Positions 1 through 13,627 of a stretch of 64,000 nucleotides of DNA are shown here, piece by piece. Made by a program: the position numbers and the translations under genes. A model generated the notes under the pieces. The model made no database searches, was not told the origin of the DNA, and was given only the letters and a program-made list of their open reading frames with translations. Origin of the DNA: an uncultured Gemmata sp. (GTDB lineage Bacteria > Planctomycetota > Planctomycetia > Gemmatales > Gemmataceae); the NCBI GenBank assembly GCA_937924775.1, contig CALDUT010000016.1, forward strand, positions 62,001 to 126,000. The letters run 5' to 3'. Positions within the stretch are counted from its first letter, which is position 1; every line of letters begins with the position of its first letter.

Positions 1-4643
<4,643 letters not shown>

Positions 4644-5015
4644 TGAGGGGGACCCGTTTCATGGCCACCGGTTATACCGCCGATGGCGCAGGGAAGGGAA
4701 CGTGTGGCTGGTTCGCCGGCAAACCTGCTCCGGTTACGTCCGAGTTGTGCCGCCGGTAGCTCAGGAAAGGGAGCTGTCGGTGTTGGAATGGCGACGGGGG
4801 AAGGTGACGTTCCCATCGGCGGACCGCCGAGAAACGGAAACGGTACCCGCTGGGTTCCGACGGCTGGTGGATAGCGTCGTGGCGAGTTATGCCACGGCCG
4901 GCGTTGACATGTGGGCGGTTCCGAAGTTCCGGCAGGCTGTTCAGTAGCTTGGCCACTATCATTGGTCCGCGTCGTGACGATGGCGGCTAGTGGTTCCGAA
5001 GTTCTAGCGGGGTAT

Positions 5016-5477
5016 TCAGTGGTTTTTCAGCTTCAGCGTCTGCACGGTGCCGGTGCCGTCGCACAGCGGCACGCTAGTACTCGATGGATCGGCCAGCACT
5101 TCGGCCAAGGTGGTGTTGCGAAAAGCTTCTTCCACGGCGGCCATGGCGGCATCCATCCGCCGGTGCAGTGGGCAGAGGTTGGTTCCATGGTTGGGCAAAT
5201 TCAGTGGGCAGGTATAGTAGCGGGTAATCGGTTCCACCGCGTTGACGACATCCAGAATCGTCACGTCCTCAGGCGATTTGGAGAGGGAAATGCCGCCACC
5301 AACCCCGCGTTGCGTTTGTAGAAGTCCTTTCTTGGCCAGACCTTGCAGAATTTTCGACAGATAATCCTTAGGAACTCGCGTGGCTTCGGCGATCTGTGCG
5401 GTAGTCCGCGCCGCCGGGGCTTCGTGGGCCAGGTGAATCACTGCGCGTAAGGCGTATTCCACCGTCTGCGAAAACAT
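5016..5477 (-). CDS. Rrf2 family transcriptional regulator
   Basis: MFSQTVEYALRAVIHLAHEAP..TTAQIAEATRVPKDYLSKILQGLAKKGLLQTQRGVGGGISLSKSPEDVTILDVV; CPLNLPNHGTNLC motif. Confidence 0.92.
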   Translation of the reverse strand: MFSQTVEYALRAVIHLAHEAPAARTTAQIAEATRVPKDYLSKILQGLAKKGLLQTQRGVGGGISLSKSPEDVTILDVVNAVEPITRYYTCPLNLPNHGTNLCPLHRRMDAAMAAVEEAFRNTTLAEVLADPSSTSVPLCDGTGTVQTLKLKNH

Positions 5478-5502
5478 TCCCCGCCTCCGGGTTGGTTGCA
5501 TT

Positions 5503-5575
5503 ATTCGCGGTTGGCTGGTCAATCGACCCGCACGCTGGCCGTACAGGTCGATTGTCAAATTCGCGGTTGGCTGGT
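5503..5575. promoter_or_regulatory. Operator-like repeats between Rrf2 gene and protoglobin gene
   Basis: Perfect 17-bp direct repeat ATTCGCGGTTGGCTGGT at 5503-5519 and 5559-5575, enclosing inverted repeat GTCAATCGACC (5518-5528)/GGTCGATTGTC (5546-5556, 10/11). Confidence 0.5.
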
Positions 5576-5584
5576 TGACATTCG

Positions 5585-5613
5585 ATTATAGCGAGATAAG
5601 TTGAAAGTGTTAA
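5585..5613 (-). promoter_or_regulatory. Candidate sigma70-type promoter for the Rrf2 gene
   Basis: On minus strand: -35 TTAACA (5613-5608), 17-nt spacer, -10 TATAAT (5590-5585). Confidence 0.5.
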
Positions 5614-5703
5614 ATTTTGGAATTTGGAGTCCAATTTCCAATTTCGCCGAAATCACGGGGATTTTGGCTGTTCTCTCTCCCTCCCTACCCGGAGCCTCCT
5701 GCC

Positions 5704-6279
5704 ATGACACACATCGACGAACCGCGGTTGGAATCAGATTTGGGTTATCGGTTTGAGTATGTTGCGAACTTCATCGGCTTTGGTCCGGAAGATGTTGCGG
5801 CCATTCACGGGGCTGCCGGGCGGTTGGCCCCATTGGTCCCCACGCTGGTGGATGCCGTTTACGACAAGCTGATTCAGCAAGACGCGACTTGGCGGCATTT
5901 CCTGCCGCGTCAGTTCGGTTATGAGGGGGAAATCCCGACGACGCTGGAACACCTGACGATGGACCATCCGCAGATTGCTTTCCGCAAGCAGCATCTGGCC
6001 CGCTATTTAAGCGCTTTGGTGACAAGACCTTACGATGGGAAAATGGTGGAATATCTGGACATGGTCGGCAAGATTCACACCCCGAAGGCGGGCAACCCGG
6101 CGATCCATGTCCCGTCGGTGCAAATGAATGCTCTGATGGGGTTTGTGGCCGATGCTCTGACCGCGGCCATTCTGAATCTGGGGTTGGATCGCGAGACGGA
6201 AGCTCGAACGCTGCGGGCGTTCGGCAAATTGTTATGGATTCAAAACGATTTGATCCATCGGCACTATGTAGCCGCGTAA
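5704..6279 (+). CDS. Protoglobin-domain protein (globin-coupled-sensor type globin without output domain)
   Basis: YRFEYVANFIGFGPEDVAAIHGAAGRLAPLVPTLVDAVYDKLIQQDATWRHF..HPQIAFRKQHLARYLSALV resembles protoglobin. Confidence 0.83.
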   Translation: MTHIDEPRLESDLGYRFEYVANFIGFGPEDVAAIHGAAGRLAPLVPTLVDAVYDKLIQQDATWRHFLPRQFGYEGEIPTTLEHLTMDHPQIAFRKQHLARYLSALVTRPYDGKMVEYLDMVGKIHTPKAGNPAIHVPSVQMNALMGFVADALTAAILNLGLDRETEARTLRAFGKLLWIQNDLIHRHYVAA

Positions 6280-6305
6280 GCCGAGCACAGCAGCGATTGA
6301 GAGGC

Positions 6306-6331
6306 CCACAGGGGCTTTTCCGCCCCTGTGG
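6306..6331. terminator. Stem-loop between convergent genes
   Basis: CCACAGGGGC-ttttcc-GCCCCTGTGG, perfect 10-bp stem just after protoglobin stop. Confidence 0.6.
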
Positions 6332-6398
6332 TTGGTTGCGGGAACTCGGGTTCTAGTTCACACACGCAAAAATCCGCGGGCGAGGAAACGTCCGCGGT

Positions 6399-7070
6399 TT
6401 AGCGCTTGATGCTCTTGAGCAGGCTTTCGACGGTAGCCCGGTAGTCGTCGGGCACTTCCTTCAGATCAGTGGTTTCGATTTTTTGTTTGTCGTCCTGGAT
6501 AATGATTCTGGGCGGATCGTTGCCGGCGAGCGAACCGGTGATGGTGTAGTTGACGTTGTTGCGCCGGGCGCGGATCGTGAAGTGATCGTTGACGATCGAA
6601 ATCGATTGGGTGGTGACCCCGGCCGCGTTTTCGATGGTAATACCGTTGATGACAATACGGGCTCCACCCCGGCCATCGCGGAACGGTGGCAGTGGCTCGA
6701 ACTTCTTCTCCGGCTGCTGCGGGCGTTCGAACGCCCGGCCGGTGAGGGCTTTTTCGATGCGGCCCAACTCGTGAGAGATGGCTTCCACATCTTCGCCCTT
6801 TTTATGGGCGGCTTCCACGGCTTGCCGGAGTGCGGTCAGCTCGGGCGGGGCTTGCCCAGCTTTGAACGCTGGATTGGCCAGGGCTTTTTCCAAGGCCGTG
6901 AGGGCGTCGCTGATCATTGCGACGTTGGCGCCTTTTTTCTCGGCTTGTTCCACCGCGTATTTGAGGTCGTCCACATTCACGGGGGGGGCTTGAGGGTCGG
7001 CGGCCGGCAGAGTCAGAGGTCTGGCGGTCAGTACGACCATCAGCGCCGCGAAGAGTCGTGAGCGGATCAT
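6399..7070 (-). CDS. Secreted hypothetical protein with two N-terminal helical repeats
   Basis: Signal peptide; repeats LKYAVEQAEKKGANVAMISDALTALEKAL and LRQAVEAAHKKGEDVEAISHELGRIEKALTGR. Confidence 0.75.
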   Translation of the reverse strand: MIRSRLFAALMVVLTARPLTLPAADPQAPPVNVDDLKYAVEQAEKKGANVAMISDALTALEKALANPAFKAGQAPPELTALRQAVEAAHKKGEDVEAISHELGRIEKALTGRAFERPQQPEKKFEPLPPFRDGRGGARIVINGITIENAAGVTTQSISIVNDHFTIRARRNNVNYTITGSLAGNDPPRIIIQDDKQKIETTDLKEVPDDYRATVESLLKSIKR

Positions 7071-7110
7071 GAGATGGTCCTCCCGTCGTACAGAAACCGG
7101 TGGAGTTTGG

Positions 7111-8220
7111 TTATTTGATTTCTTGCTCGAGCCGTTTTTGCAGTTCGTCGAGTTCCCGCTGCAGTTGCGGCAAAATATTGGGGAAGCCGGGCAGGTCGTT
7201 GGGGACGGCGACCCCCGCTTCGGGCAACTCAATGTCCTTGATTTCGACTTTCTTGCCCTTGCGAAGCACGACGACGGTGAATTTTTCTCCGGCTTTGGCT
7301 TCGTTAATCCGGCGAGCGAATTCGTCTGGATCGTCCCCGACGGGCTTACCGGCGAATTCGAGGATGATGTCGTTGGCCTTCAGCCCGACTTTTTCCGCGA
7401 CGGTGTTGGGAATGACCGAGGAAACAACAATCCCGGTATTCGGTTCAAGGCCCAGTTGGTCAGCGGCGACCGCCGGGACGCGTTCCATGCGGATACCGAA
7501 GCGGACTCGCTCGGCCGGTCGTGCGACATCCGGCAGATTGGCATCCGGGAAGTTCGGCAGCATCGGCAGAAGCCGCGGCAAACGGCCGGCTCCTGCGGCT
7601 TTGAGCATCAGTTCTTGCGATTCGGCCAACAATTTCCGCGCTTCAGGGTCGCGGGGGTTACGCATCAGCAGTTCGGTGGCTTTCCGCCGCAAGTCCATAG
7701 CTTTGTTGAAGCTCGGAACGTCGATACCCCCGATGATGCCGAAATCGCCCATACCTGGGTCGGGCAGAATCGGTGGGAACGGTACATCCGGCACGAAGGG
7801 CCGTGGTGGCCGGTTGTTGGGGGTGGGTTGGGGTTCGGGCTTGGGTTTGGCTAACGATCGCCCAGCGATGGCCATTTCTACCGCGAGTAATTCCTTAGTA
7901 ATCCGATCAACATTCTCGCCTTTGCGGGTCGCGGCATCGACGGCATCACGCAGCGCTTGCAACTGGGGCGGTACTGTGCCCGGTTGGACAGTCGGCAATA
8001 CTTTCTCGAAAGCTTCAAGGGCCTTGCTGATTTCATCGACATTAGCCCCGTGTTGGGAATCGGCCTCAATGGCCTCACGCAACGCGGTCAGGTCTACCGG
8101 TTTGTTGGCAACCCCCTCAACCGTGGGCTTGGGTTGGTCCGCGGCCAAGGCGAATCCGACCGCCGCCAGCAACCCCATCGCCGCTGCTAAAATTCCCGCC
8201 ACTAAACCTTTCCGAAACAT
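7111..8220 (-). CDS. PDZ-domain secreted protein with the same N-terminal helical repeats
   Basis: PDZ segment NTGIVVSSVIPNTVAEKVGLKANDIILEFAGKPV; AGGAGG upstream of ATG at 8220. Confidence 0.82.
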   Translation of the reverse strand: MFRKGLVAGILAAAMGLLAAVGFALAADQPKPTVEGVANKPVDLTALREAIEADSQHGANVDEISKALEAFEKVLPTVQPGTVPPQLQALRDAVDAATRKGENVDRITKELLAVEMAIAGRSLAKPKPEPQPTPNNRPPRPFVPDVPFPPILPDPGMGDFGIIGGIDVPSFNKAMDLRRKATELLMRNPRDPEARKLLAESQELMLKAAGAGRLPRLLPMLPNFPDANLPDVARPAERVRFGIRMERVPAVAADQLGLEPNTGIVVSSVIPNTVAEKVGLKANDIILEFAGKPVGDDPDEFARRINEAKAGEKFTVVVLRKGKKVEIKDIELPEAGVAVPNDLPGFPNILPQLQRELDELQKRLEQEIK

Positions 8221-8577
8221 GTTTCCCATCCTCCTCATCGTTTGTGTCTTCGGCCAATAGTCGTCCGCCGGTAGCATCTTCTCGTTTTTTCCACCCATTT
8301 TATCGTCAGGAGTATTTCACCAAATGGCCGAATGGGTAGCAAGTCTGCGATTCGATCGTTCTACCGAGTTGTTACAGAGAATTTCTCCCAGAATAATGAG
8401 AGACCCCTTTCCCAAGGAATAAGATAGCCCTGTCGATGGTTGGGATTCACAACCTCTGGATGCGTTCGCCTGGCTGGAAGAAGCCTTGAAGGATGTGGAT
8501 GTGATCATCGGCCTGCGGTGGGGCCACGTTCGGTGATCCCGAAGGCGGCCCCTGAGGGGTGGACGGTGGCCACCGGG

Positions 8578-9132
8578 CTAACTGTAGCTGCCTTGGCGGA
8601 CGGCGGCGAAGCCAGCTTTCACCTCAGGTTGAGCCAGGATCACCAATGTCCAAATTCCGAACACCAAACCAAGGAAACAGCACGGACTGATGCACGGAAT
8701 GAAGGACAGAATCGCCCCCGTTTTCACCAACCCGGAACTGGTGAGTTTCTGGAGATTCACCCCGGCGAGCAGGATGATCAGCGAGGTCAACAGCGCGAAA
8801 AAAATGGCTTGGGGGATGATCAGCAGTTGAATAATCCGGCCGATCTTGTCCATCAACTCTAGTTGCTCTTTTTTCTCGTCGGCGGGAATCGTGGGATTAT
8901 CTTCAATCTCCTCCATTTGCTTCTGCCACAGCTCTTCGAATCGGGTGGCTTGAACAGCATTAAGGGCTGCGAGGGCCAAACCCAGTACACCGGTGATAAT
9001 CAGGCCGATGGCGGGCCCGATCACCCGGCTTTTGGCGGCGGCGATGATTTGCGGATTCGGTTCCGAATCGGTGTAGCGATCGTCGAAACGGTCGCCGTGG
9101 CGTTCGTAGTCATCATCGGGATAGTTCGACAT
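8578..9132 (-). CDS. Multi-pass membrane protein, hypothetical
   Basis: MSNYPDDDYERHGDRFDDRYTDSE.. followed by hydrophobic helices. Confidence 0.75.
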   Translation of the reverse strand: MSNYPDDDYERHGDRFDDRYTDSEPNPQIIAAAKSRVIGPAIGLIITGVLGLALAALNAVQATRFEELWQKQMEEIEDNPTIPADEKKEQLELMDKIGRIIQLLIIPQAIFFALLTSLIILLAGVNLQKLTSSGLVKTGAILSFIPCISPCCFLGLVFGIWTLVILAQPEVKAGFAAVRQGSYS

Positions 9133-9191
9133 GGTATCCTTTCTTTGACTGAGAGTGTGTCTGAGATACAGGTGAAAGCCCGGGGAGACGG

Positions 9192-9704
9192 TCAGTAAGT
9201 GATCAGACTGAAGACATCGCGGCCGGCGAGCTGTTGCGCGCCGTGGAGGAATGTCAATTCGATGAGAAACGCACATCCGACCACTACGCCGCCCGATTCT
9301 TCGACGAGCTTGCACGCGGCCGCCATGGTCCCGCCGGTGGCCAGTACGTCGTCCACCAATAGGATCCGTAATCCCGGCGTGATCGCGTTGGCGTGGACGT
9401 GCAATTCCGCCGTGCCGTATTCGAGGTCGTATTTGTAGCTACGGGTTTCCCCCGGCAGCTTACCCGGCTTCCGGAGGGGAATGAGCGGTTTTTTCATCTG
9501 CAACGCCATGGGAGCTGCGAAGAGAAAACCCCGGGCCTCCGCTGCCGCGATCGCTTCCACATTCGCCGCCTCGTAATGCCGGCACAGGGCATCCACCGCG
9601 TAGGCGTAGGCCTCCGGGTGGGCCATCAGCGGCATGATGTCTTTGAAGAGTACGCCGGGTTTGGGAAAATCGGGCACGTCGCGGATGTAGGCTTTGAGAT
9701 CCAT
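9192..9704 (-). CDS. apt: Adenine phosphoribosyltransferase
   Basis: IRDVPDFPKPGVLFKDIMPL..LLVDDVLATGGTMAA PRPP motif. Confidence 0.96.
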   Translation of the reverse strand: MDLKAYIRDVPDFPKPGVLFKDIMPLMAHPEAYAYAVDALCRHYEAANVEAIAAAEARGFLFAAPMALQMKKPLIPLRKPGKLPGETRSYKYDLEYGTAELHVHANAITPGLRILLVDDVLATGGTMAAACKLVEESGGVVVGCAFLIELTFLHGAQQLAGRDVFSLITY

Positions 9705-9790
9705 AGTTGCCCCCTCTGGTACGGTGCTTGTCTTAGCGTAACATGCTAGACAATGGTAGCACCGCGAGTTTCTTTCTCCCAAAAAGTGGT

Positions 9791-10270
9791 ATGAACTTGC
9801 ACATTCGCCGGGCGACTGTGGCCGATCTTCCGGTTCTCGTGACGTTTAACCAAGCTATCGCTTGGGAAACCGAACACAAACGACTGGATGAACAAATTGT
9901 AACCACCGGGGTTCAGGCGGTTTTCGACGACCCGACCCGGGGATTCTACACCGTAGCCGAACGCGACGGGCAAGTGGTTGGCCAAATGATGATCACCTAC
10001 GAATGGAGCGATTGGCGCAACGGGTGGTTCTGGTGGATTCAAAGTGTCTATGTTCGAGAGGATGCCCGACGTAGCGGCGTGTTTCGCGCACTATATGAGG
10101 CCATTCTGCAACAAGCCGCTCACGACCCAACGGTCATCGGCCTCCGCTTGTACTTCGACATCACTAACACGCGGGCCCACGCCACGTACCAGGCGCTGGG
10201 TATGCACGACACCAGCTATGGTATGATGGAAGTCTACCCTCTCCCGGGCCGAGAATCGCACATTCGCTGA
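9791..10270 (+). CDS. GNAT family N-acetyltransferase
   Basis: MNLHIRRATVADLPVLVTFNQAIAWETEHK..QSVYVREDARRSGVFRALY..NTRAHATYQALGM. Confidence 0.92.
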   Translation: MNLHIRRATVADLPVLVTFNQAIAWETEHKRLDEQIVTTGVQAVFDDPTRGFYTVAERDGQVVGQMMITYEWSDWRNGWFWWIQSVYVREDARRSGVFRALYEAILQQAAHDPTVIGLRLYFDITNTRAHATYQALGMHDTSYGMMEVYPLPGRESHIR

Positions 10271-10337
10271 CCCAGGGAACCGCGGCTGGCACCGGGGGAC
10301 GCTGCGTGAACGTTACGATGCCCTGAGGGCCGAGGCC

Positions 10338-10676
10338 ATGGAACCGCTGTTTGGGCCAGCGTGGTTCGCGGCGGGGATCGTGACCGACCCCATCGCCGCG
10401 GCGTTGGCCCAGGAAGCTCTCGCCGCACCGCATTATCCTCCGCGGCATTGGCGTTGGCTGGCTTTTCGCGATTGGAGCGAAGAATGCGAACCGCTGACGG
10501 CGGAGCAATGCCGGGCCGCGTATGAACTGGGTGTGACCGAAACCGCCCGCGACATCAACCTCGGCGTGGCCATCCTCTGCCATGTGCTTTGGCAACGTCA
10601 TTGCCCGGCCGACATCCGCCAAGTTGCCGCTCAAAGCCCCTTCCCCGCGGTGCAGCGAGCGGCCCAGCCGCGGTAA
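10338..10676 (+). CDS. Hypothetical protein
   Basis: Intact 112-aa ORF in a gap between supported genes; no recognised domain. Confidence 0.45.
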   Translation: MEPLFGPAWFAAGIVTDPIAAALAQEALAAPHYPPRHWRWLAFRDWSEECEPLTAEQCRAAYELGVTETARDINLGVAILCHVLWQRHCPADIRQVAAQSPFPAVQRAAQPR

Positions 10677-10757
10677 CCGTGCTGTTCTGATGCCCAACGG
10701 ACTGATCCTGAGAACCGGACTCTGTCCCGCAGCGATCGATTTCAGCTCGCGACTTGC

Positions 10758-10806
10758 ATGTTCAATTTTTGAACATCTCTTTACAAATCACTGCGAAAAG
10801 TGATTT
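10758..10806. promoter_or_regulatory. Two adjacent perfect stem-loops upstream of the glycine-zipper stress-like gene
   Basis: ATGTTCAA-TTT-TTGAACAT (10758-10776) and AAATCACT-gcgaaa-AGTGATTT (10785-10806). Confidence 0.5.
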
Positions 10807-10885
10807 TCGGCATCTCATATGCTGCACAAGAGGCAGGGGATGGACTGACGCGTGTTTCAACCTCGCTGTGAGAGGAGCAACCACG

Positions 10886-11431
10886 ATGTGGAAATCGAAC
10901 AGCAGCACGGTTGTGGGTGTTTTTTCGACACGTTCGGAAATGGAACAAGCGATTCAGGAACTCCGCGCGGCGGGGTTCCCGGAGGATCGCATCGGCATGA
11001 TCACCCGTGACCCGGAAGGCCGGTTGGTGAGCGAAAATGGTGGTCAAACATTGGTCACGGAAGGGGCGGCGGCCGGTGCCGTGGTGGGGGCCAGTGCTGG
11101 GGCGTTGGTGGGCTGGGGCATGGTCAGCGGTACGATCCCCGTGATTGGGCCGGTGTTAGCCTTGGGTACACTCGGCACCATTCTGGTGAACGCGGCCGGT
11201 GGGGCGGCGATTATGGGGGTTGTGGGCGCCTTGGTGGGCCTGGGTATCCCGGAAGATGAGGCCAAGTTTTATGAAGCGGAGGTCCAGTGTGGCCGTTTTT
11301 TGGTCACCGTGGAGGCCGGGGAACGTCAAGTCGAGGCTTGGACGATCCTCAACCGGGCCGGGGGCTACAACCATGCCACGCACAGCCGCGATCGCCACAC
11401 CCCGCCGCCGATCGCTTCCGTGTCCAATTAG
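10886..11431 (+). CDS. General-stress-17M-like / glycine-zipper membrane protein
   Basis: VVGVFSTRSEMEQAIQELRAAGFPEDRIGMITRD..AAAGAVVGASAGALVG..GGAAIMGVVGALVGLGIPEDEAKFYEAEVQCGRFLVTV. Confidence 0.78.
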   Translation: MWKSNSSTVVGVFSTRSEMEQAIQELRAAGFPEDRIGMITRDPEGRLVSENGGQTLVTEGAAAGAVVGASAGALVGWGMVSGTIPVIGPVLALGTLGTILVNAAGGAAIMGVVGALVGLGIPEDEAKFYEAEVQCGRFLVTVEAGERQVEAWTILNRAGGYNHATHSRDRHTPPPIASVSN

Positions 11432-11600
11432 GAAGAATTTCCCTCGGGGTTGTCGTTTCCCGCGTCCGGCGTCGCCCTTCGGTCCTCCCTAATCCCCCGC
11501 CCAACCACACGGTGTCACGATAGCGCCACGGTGGCTTTTGTGAGGGTGACGGCAGCCAGAGTTCCAAGGGGCGTTGTTACCGGCCCTGGCTGCCGCGGTC

Positions 11601-11632
11601 AGGGTCGCTGGCCACCAATCGCCAGCGACTCT
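11601..11632. terminator. Stem-loop between convergent genes
   Basis: AGGGTCGCTGGC-caccaatc-GCCAGCGACTCT, 12-bp stem with one wobble. Confidence 0.5.
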
Positions 11633-11714
11633 CAGCGGTTGTTGAAATCCGAATCACTCCATCGTCGTCAGCGACCCTCAGGGGCTGTTGAACCCGGATC
11701 ATTCCATCGTCGCA
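11623..11714. repeat. 46-bp imperfect tandem duplication at the 3' end of the M20 peptidase gene
   Basis: CAGCGACTCTCAGCGGTTGTTGAAATCCGAATCACTCCATCGTCGT followed directly by CAGCGACCCTCAGGGGCTGTTGAACCCGGATCATTCCATCGTCGCA. Confidence 0.75.
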
Positions 11715-12922
11715 AGGGCCAAGGCAACCCGGCAACCGTCTTCAAATTCCTTCAGGTCCACGTATTCCTTGACGGTGTGAATTTCGTTTTGCCCCGCTCC
11801 GAAGGTCACGGTCGGAATTCCGTGTTTGACCATCCAATTGGCATCCAGCCCTCCGTTGGTGACGCGCAAATTGGGTTCGCGCTCGATCGCCCGGACGGCA
11901 GCTTGGGCCCGCACCACCACCGGAGCATCGGGCTTGAGCCGAAACGGTAGATAATCCAGCCGCGAGGTGAACTTGACTTTGGCTGTCCGCCCTTCGTGAT
12001 CCTTCACTTTCTTGGCCGCATTGGCGAAGGCGACTTTGTAGGCCGCGGTGATTTCCCGCACGAATTTCGCATCGTGACTGCGGCTTTCCCCCTTCACATG
12101 GACAAAATCCGTCACCACGTTGGTAGCGTCGCCCGCGCTTTTTCCATCAAGCGTGCCGACATAGCCCACGTTGCTGGTCCCTTCCCGGCCGTTGTTCGTC
12201 ACTTTGCCGAACCAACCGCCCTGGTGAACTTCCGCCAACGCCAATGCCAAGACCATCGTCGCGGAGATGCCCTTCTCGGGAGCCACCCCGGCGTGAGCGG
12301 CTTTGCCGTGAATGTCGACCGTCCAGCGGTCGGCCCCAATGGCTCCAATAATCACCTCCGCCGCGCTTTTGCCATCGAAGTTGAAGCCCATGACCGGACC
12401 GCCCAGATCGGCCGGGTTGAGGTGCTTGGCTCCAAACAACCCGCTTTCTTCCCGAACCGTGAACAGCAGCGTGATCGGCGGATGCGGCAGATTCTGCTGC
12501 AATAGTTCCGCGGCCAGCGTTACCAACACAGCACAGCCACTGCGGTTATCCCCGCCCAGCGCAGTGGTTCCTTCCAGTTCGTTGACAATCCGCCGCCCGA
12601 CACGTTTCGGTTTCGCCCCCGCGCACAGCGGCACGGTGTCCATGTGCGTCATGAACAGGAGCGGTTTTGCGTTTTTGCGGCCATTGGCGGGTAATTTGAC
12701 GATCAAATTGCCAATCGGGGTGGGTTCGGGAATGCGGCTGTTGGCGTCGTCGAAACTGATCGCTTTAGCCGGCACACCCGCTTCCTTGAGAGCCGCGACG
12801 AGTTCGTCGCCAATTGCCTTTTCCTGACCGGTGATGGCCGAAACCGACAGAAAGCGCATCAGCCGGGCAATCGCGGCTTCGGTGTCCAGATGAAAGGCTG
12901 GTGGGGTCGCAGTCGCGGGCAT
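11699..12922 (-). CDS. M20 family metallopeptidase (peptidase T-like)
   Basis: LLFMTHMDTVP..LGGDNRSGCAVLVTLAAEL..TVREESGLFGAKHL..HGKAAHAGVAPEKG. Confidence 0.9.
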   Translation of the reverse strand: MPATATPPAFHLDTEAAIARLMRFLSVSAITGQEKAIGDELVAALKEAGVPAKAISFDDANSRIPEPTPIGNLIVKLPANGRKNAKPLLFMTHMDTVPLCAGAKPKRVGRRIVNELEGTTALGGDNRSGCAVLVTLAAELLQQNLPHPPITLLFTVREESGLFGAKHLNPADLGGPVMGFNFDGKSAAEVIIGAIGADRWTVDIHGKAAHAGVAPEKGISATMVLALALAEVHQGGWFGKVTNNGREGTSNVGYVGTLDGKSAGDATNVVTDFVHVKGESRSHDAKFVREITAAYKVAFANAAKKVKDHEGRTAKVKFTSRLDYLPFRLKPDAPVVVRAQAAVRAIEREPNLRVTNGGLDANWMVKHGIPTVTFGAGQNEIHTVKEYVDLKEFEDGCRVALALATME

Positions 12923-13041
12923 AGCGGGCCACTCACACAAGGATGACAGAAAACCAGAACTCTCAAAACAACCAGAACCATCCGTTAGAATAAGGACACT
13001 CGGGCGAAATCAGGCGATCTTTCGGCCGCACTGGTACGCCC

Positions 13042-13485
13042 TCAGCGGCTGCGGAGCAATTTCGCCATCCGCTGTTCCAGACGCTGCCAGACGGTGCCTG
13101 GGGGCCGGGCGACGGGCGGCAACGCCTCGGGAAATTGCGTCAGCTTCCCCTTCGCCGTGACTTGGGCAAAGCCGAACAGGGCTTCCATCCACGGGTCGGC
13201 CGCCTCGTTATCCCACGGGATGCCGACCAGCCCGCAGATGAGGTAGCCTGCGGTCCGGTACAGCACCGCCCCCTGAATTTCCACTACCACCCCCACCGGG
13301 ACCGGCCGCAAACACTCCATGTTCAGTACGCGGCGCAACACCAGATTGGCCTCGGGGCCGATGTGTTTCCATGCCGTGGCGTAGGCCGCTTCCAGAGCCA
13401 ACCGCAGCATCGCCCCGGCATAGAGTGTCCCGTGGTGGTTGGCGTCCGCGGGTAGCACCAACTTGTGCGTATGAGTGATGCTCAT
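13042..13485 (-). CDS. Hotdog-fold acyl-CoA thioesterase-like protein
   Basis: [35 protein letters not shown]. Confidence 0.78.
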   Translation of the reverse strand: MSITHTHKLVLPADANHHGTLYAGAMLRLALEAAYATAWKHIGPEANLVLRRVLNMECLRPVPVGVVVEIQGAVLYRTAGYLICGLVGIPWDNEAADPWMEALFGFAQVTAKGKLTQFPEALPPVARPPGTVWQRLEQRMAKLLRSR

Positions 13486-13627
13486 AAGACTATTGTGGGA
13501 AAAACACTCGGTGGGGAAATCGTACCGGTTCCCCCCCTTCCAGGACACCCAAAACAGCGTAGACGATGTCCCGGCCGATTCGCACCATGACCGGGACACC
13601 TGCAACGTCTTTCCCAAGGATCGCGCC

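Noticed and set aside
7100-8260. 386-aa + strand ORF (Ser/Arg-rich)
   Set aside because: Antisense to the PDZ-protein gene; low-complexity composition typical of shadow ORFs.
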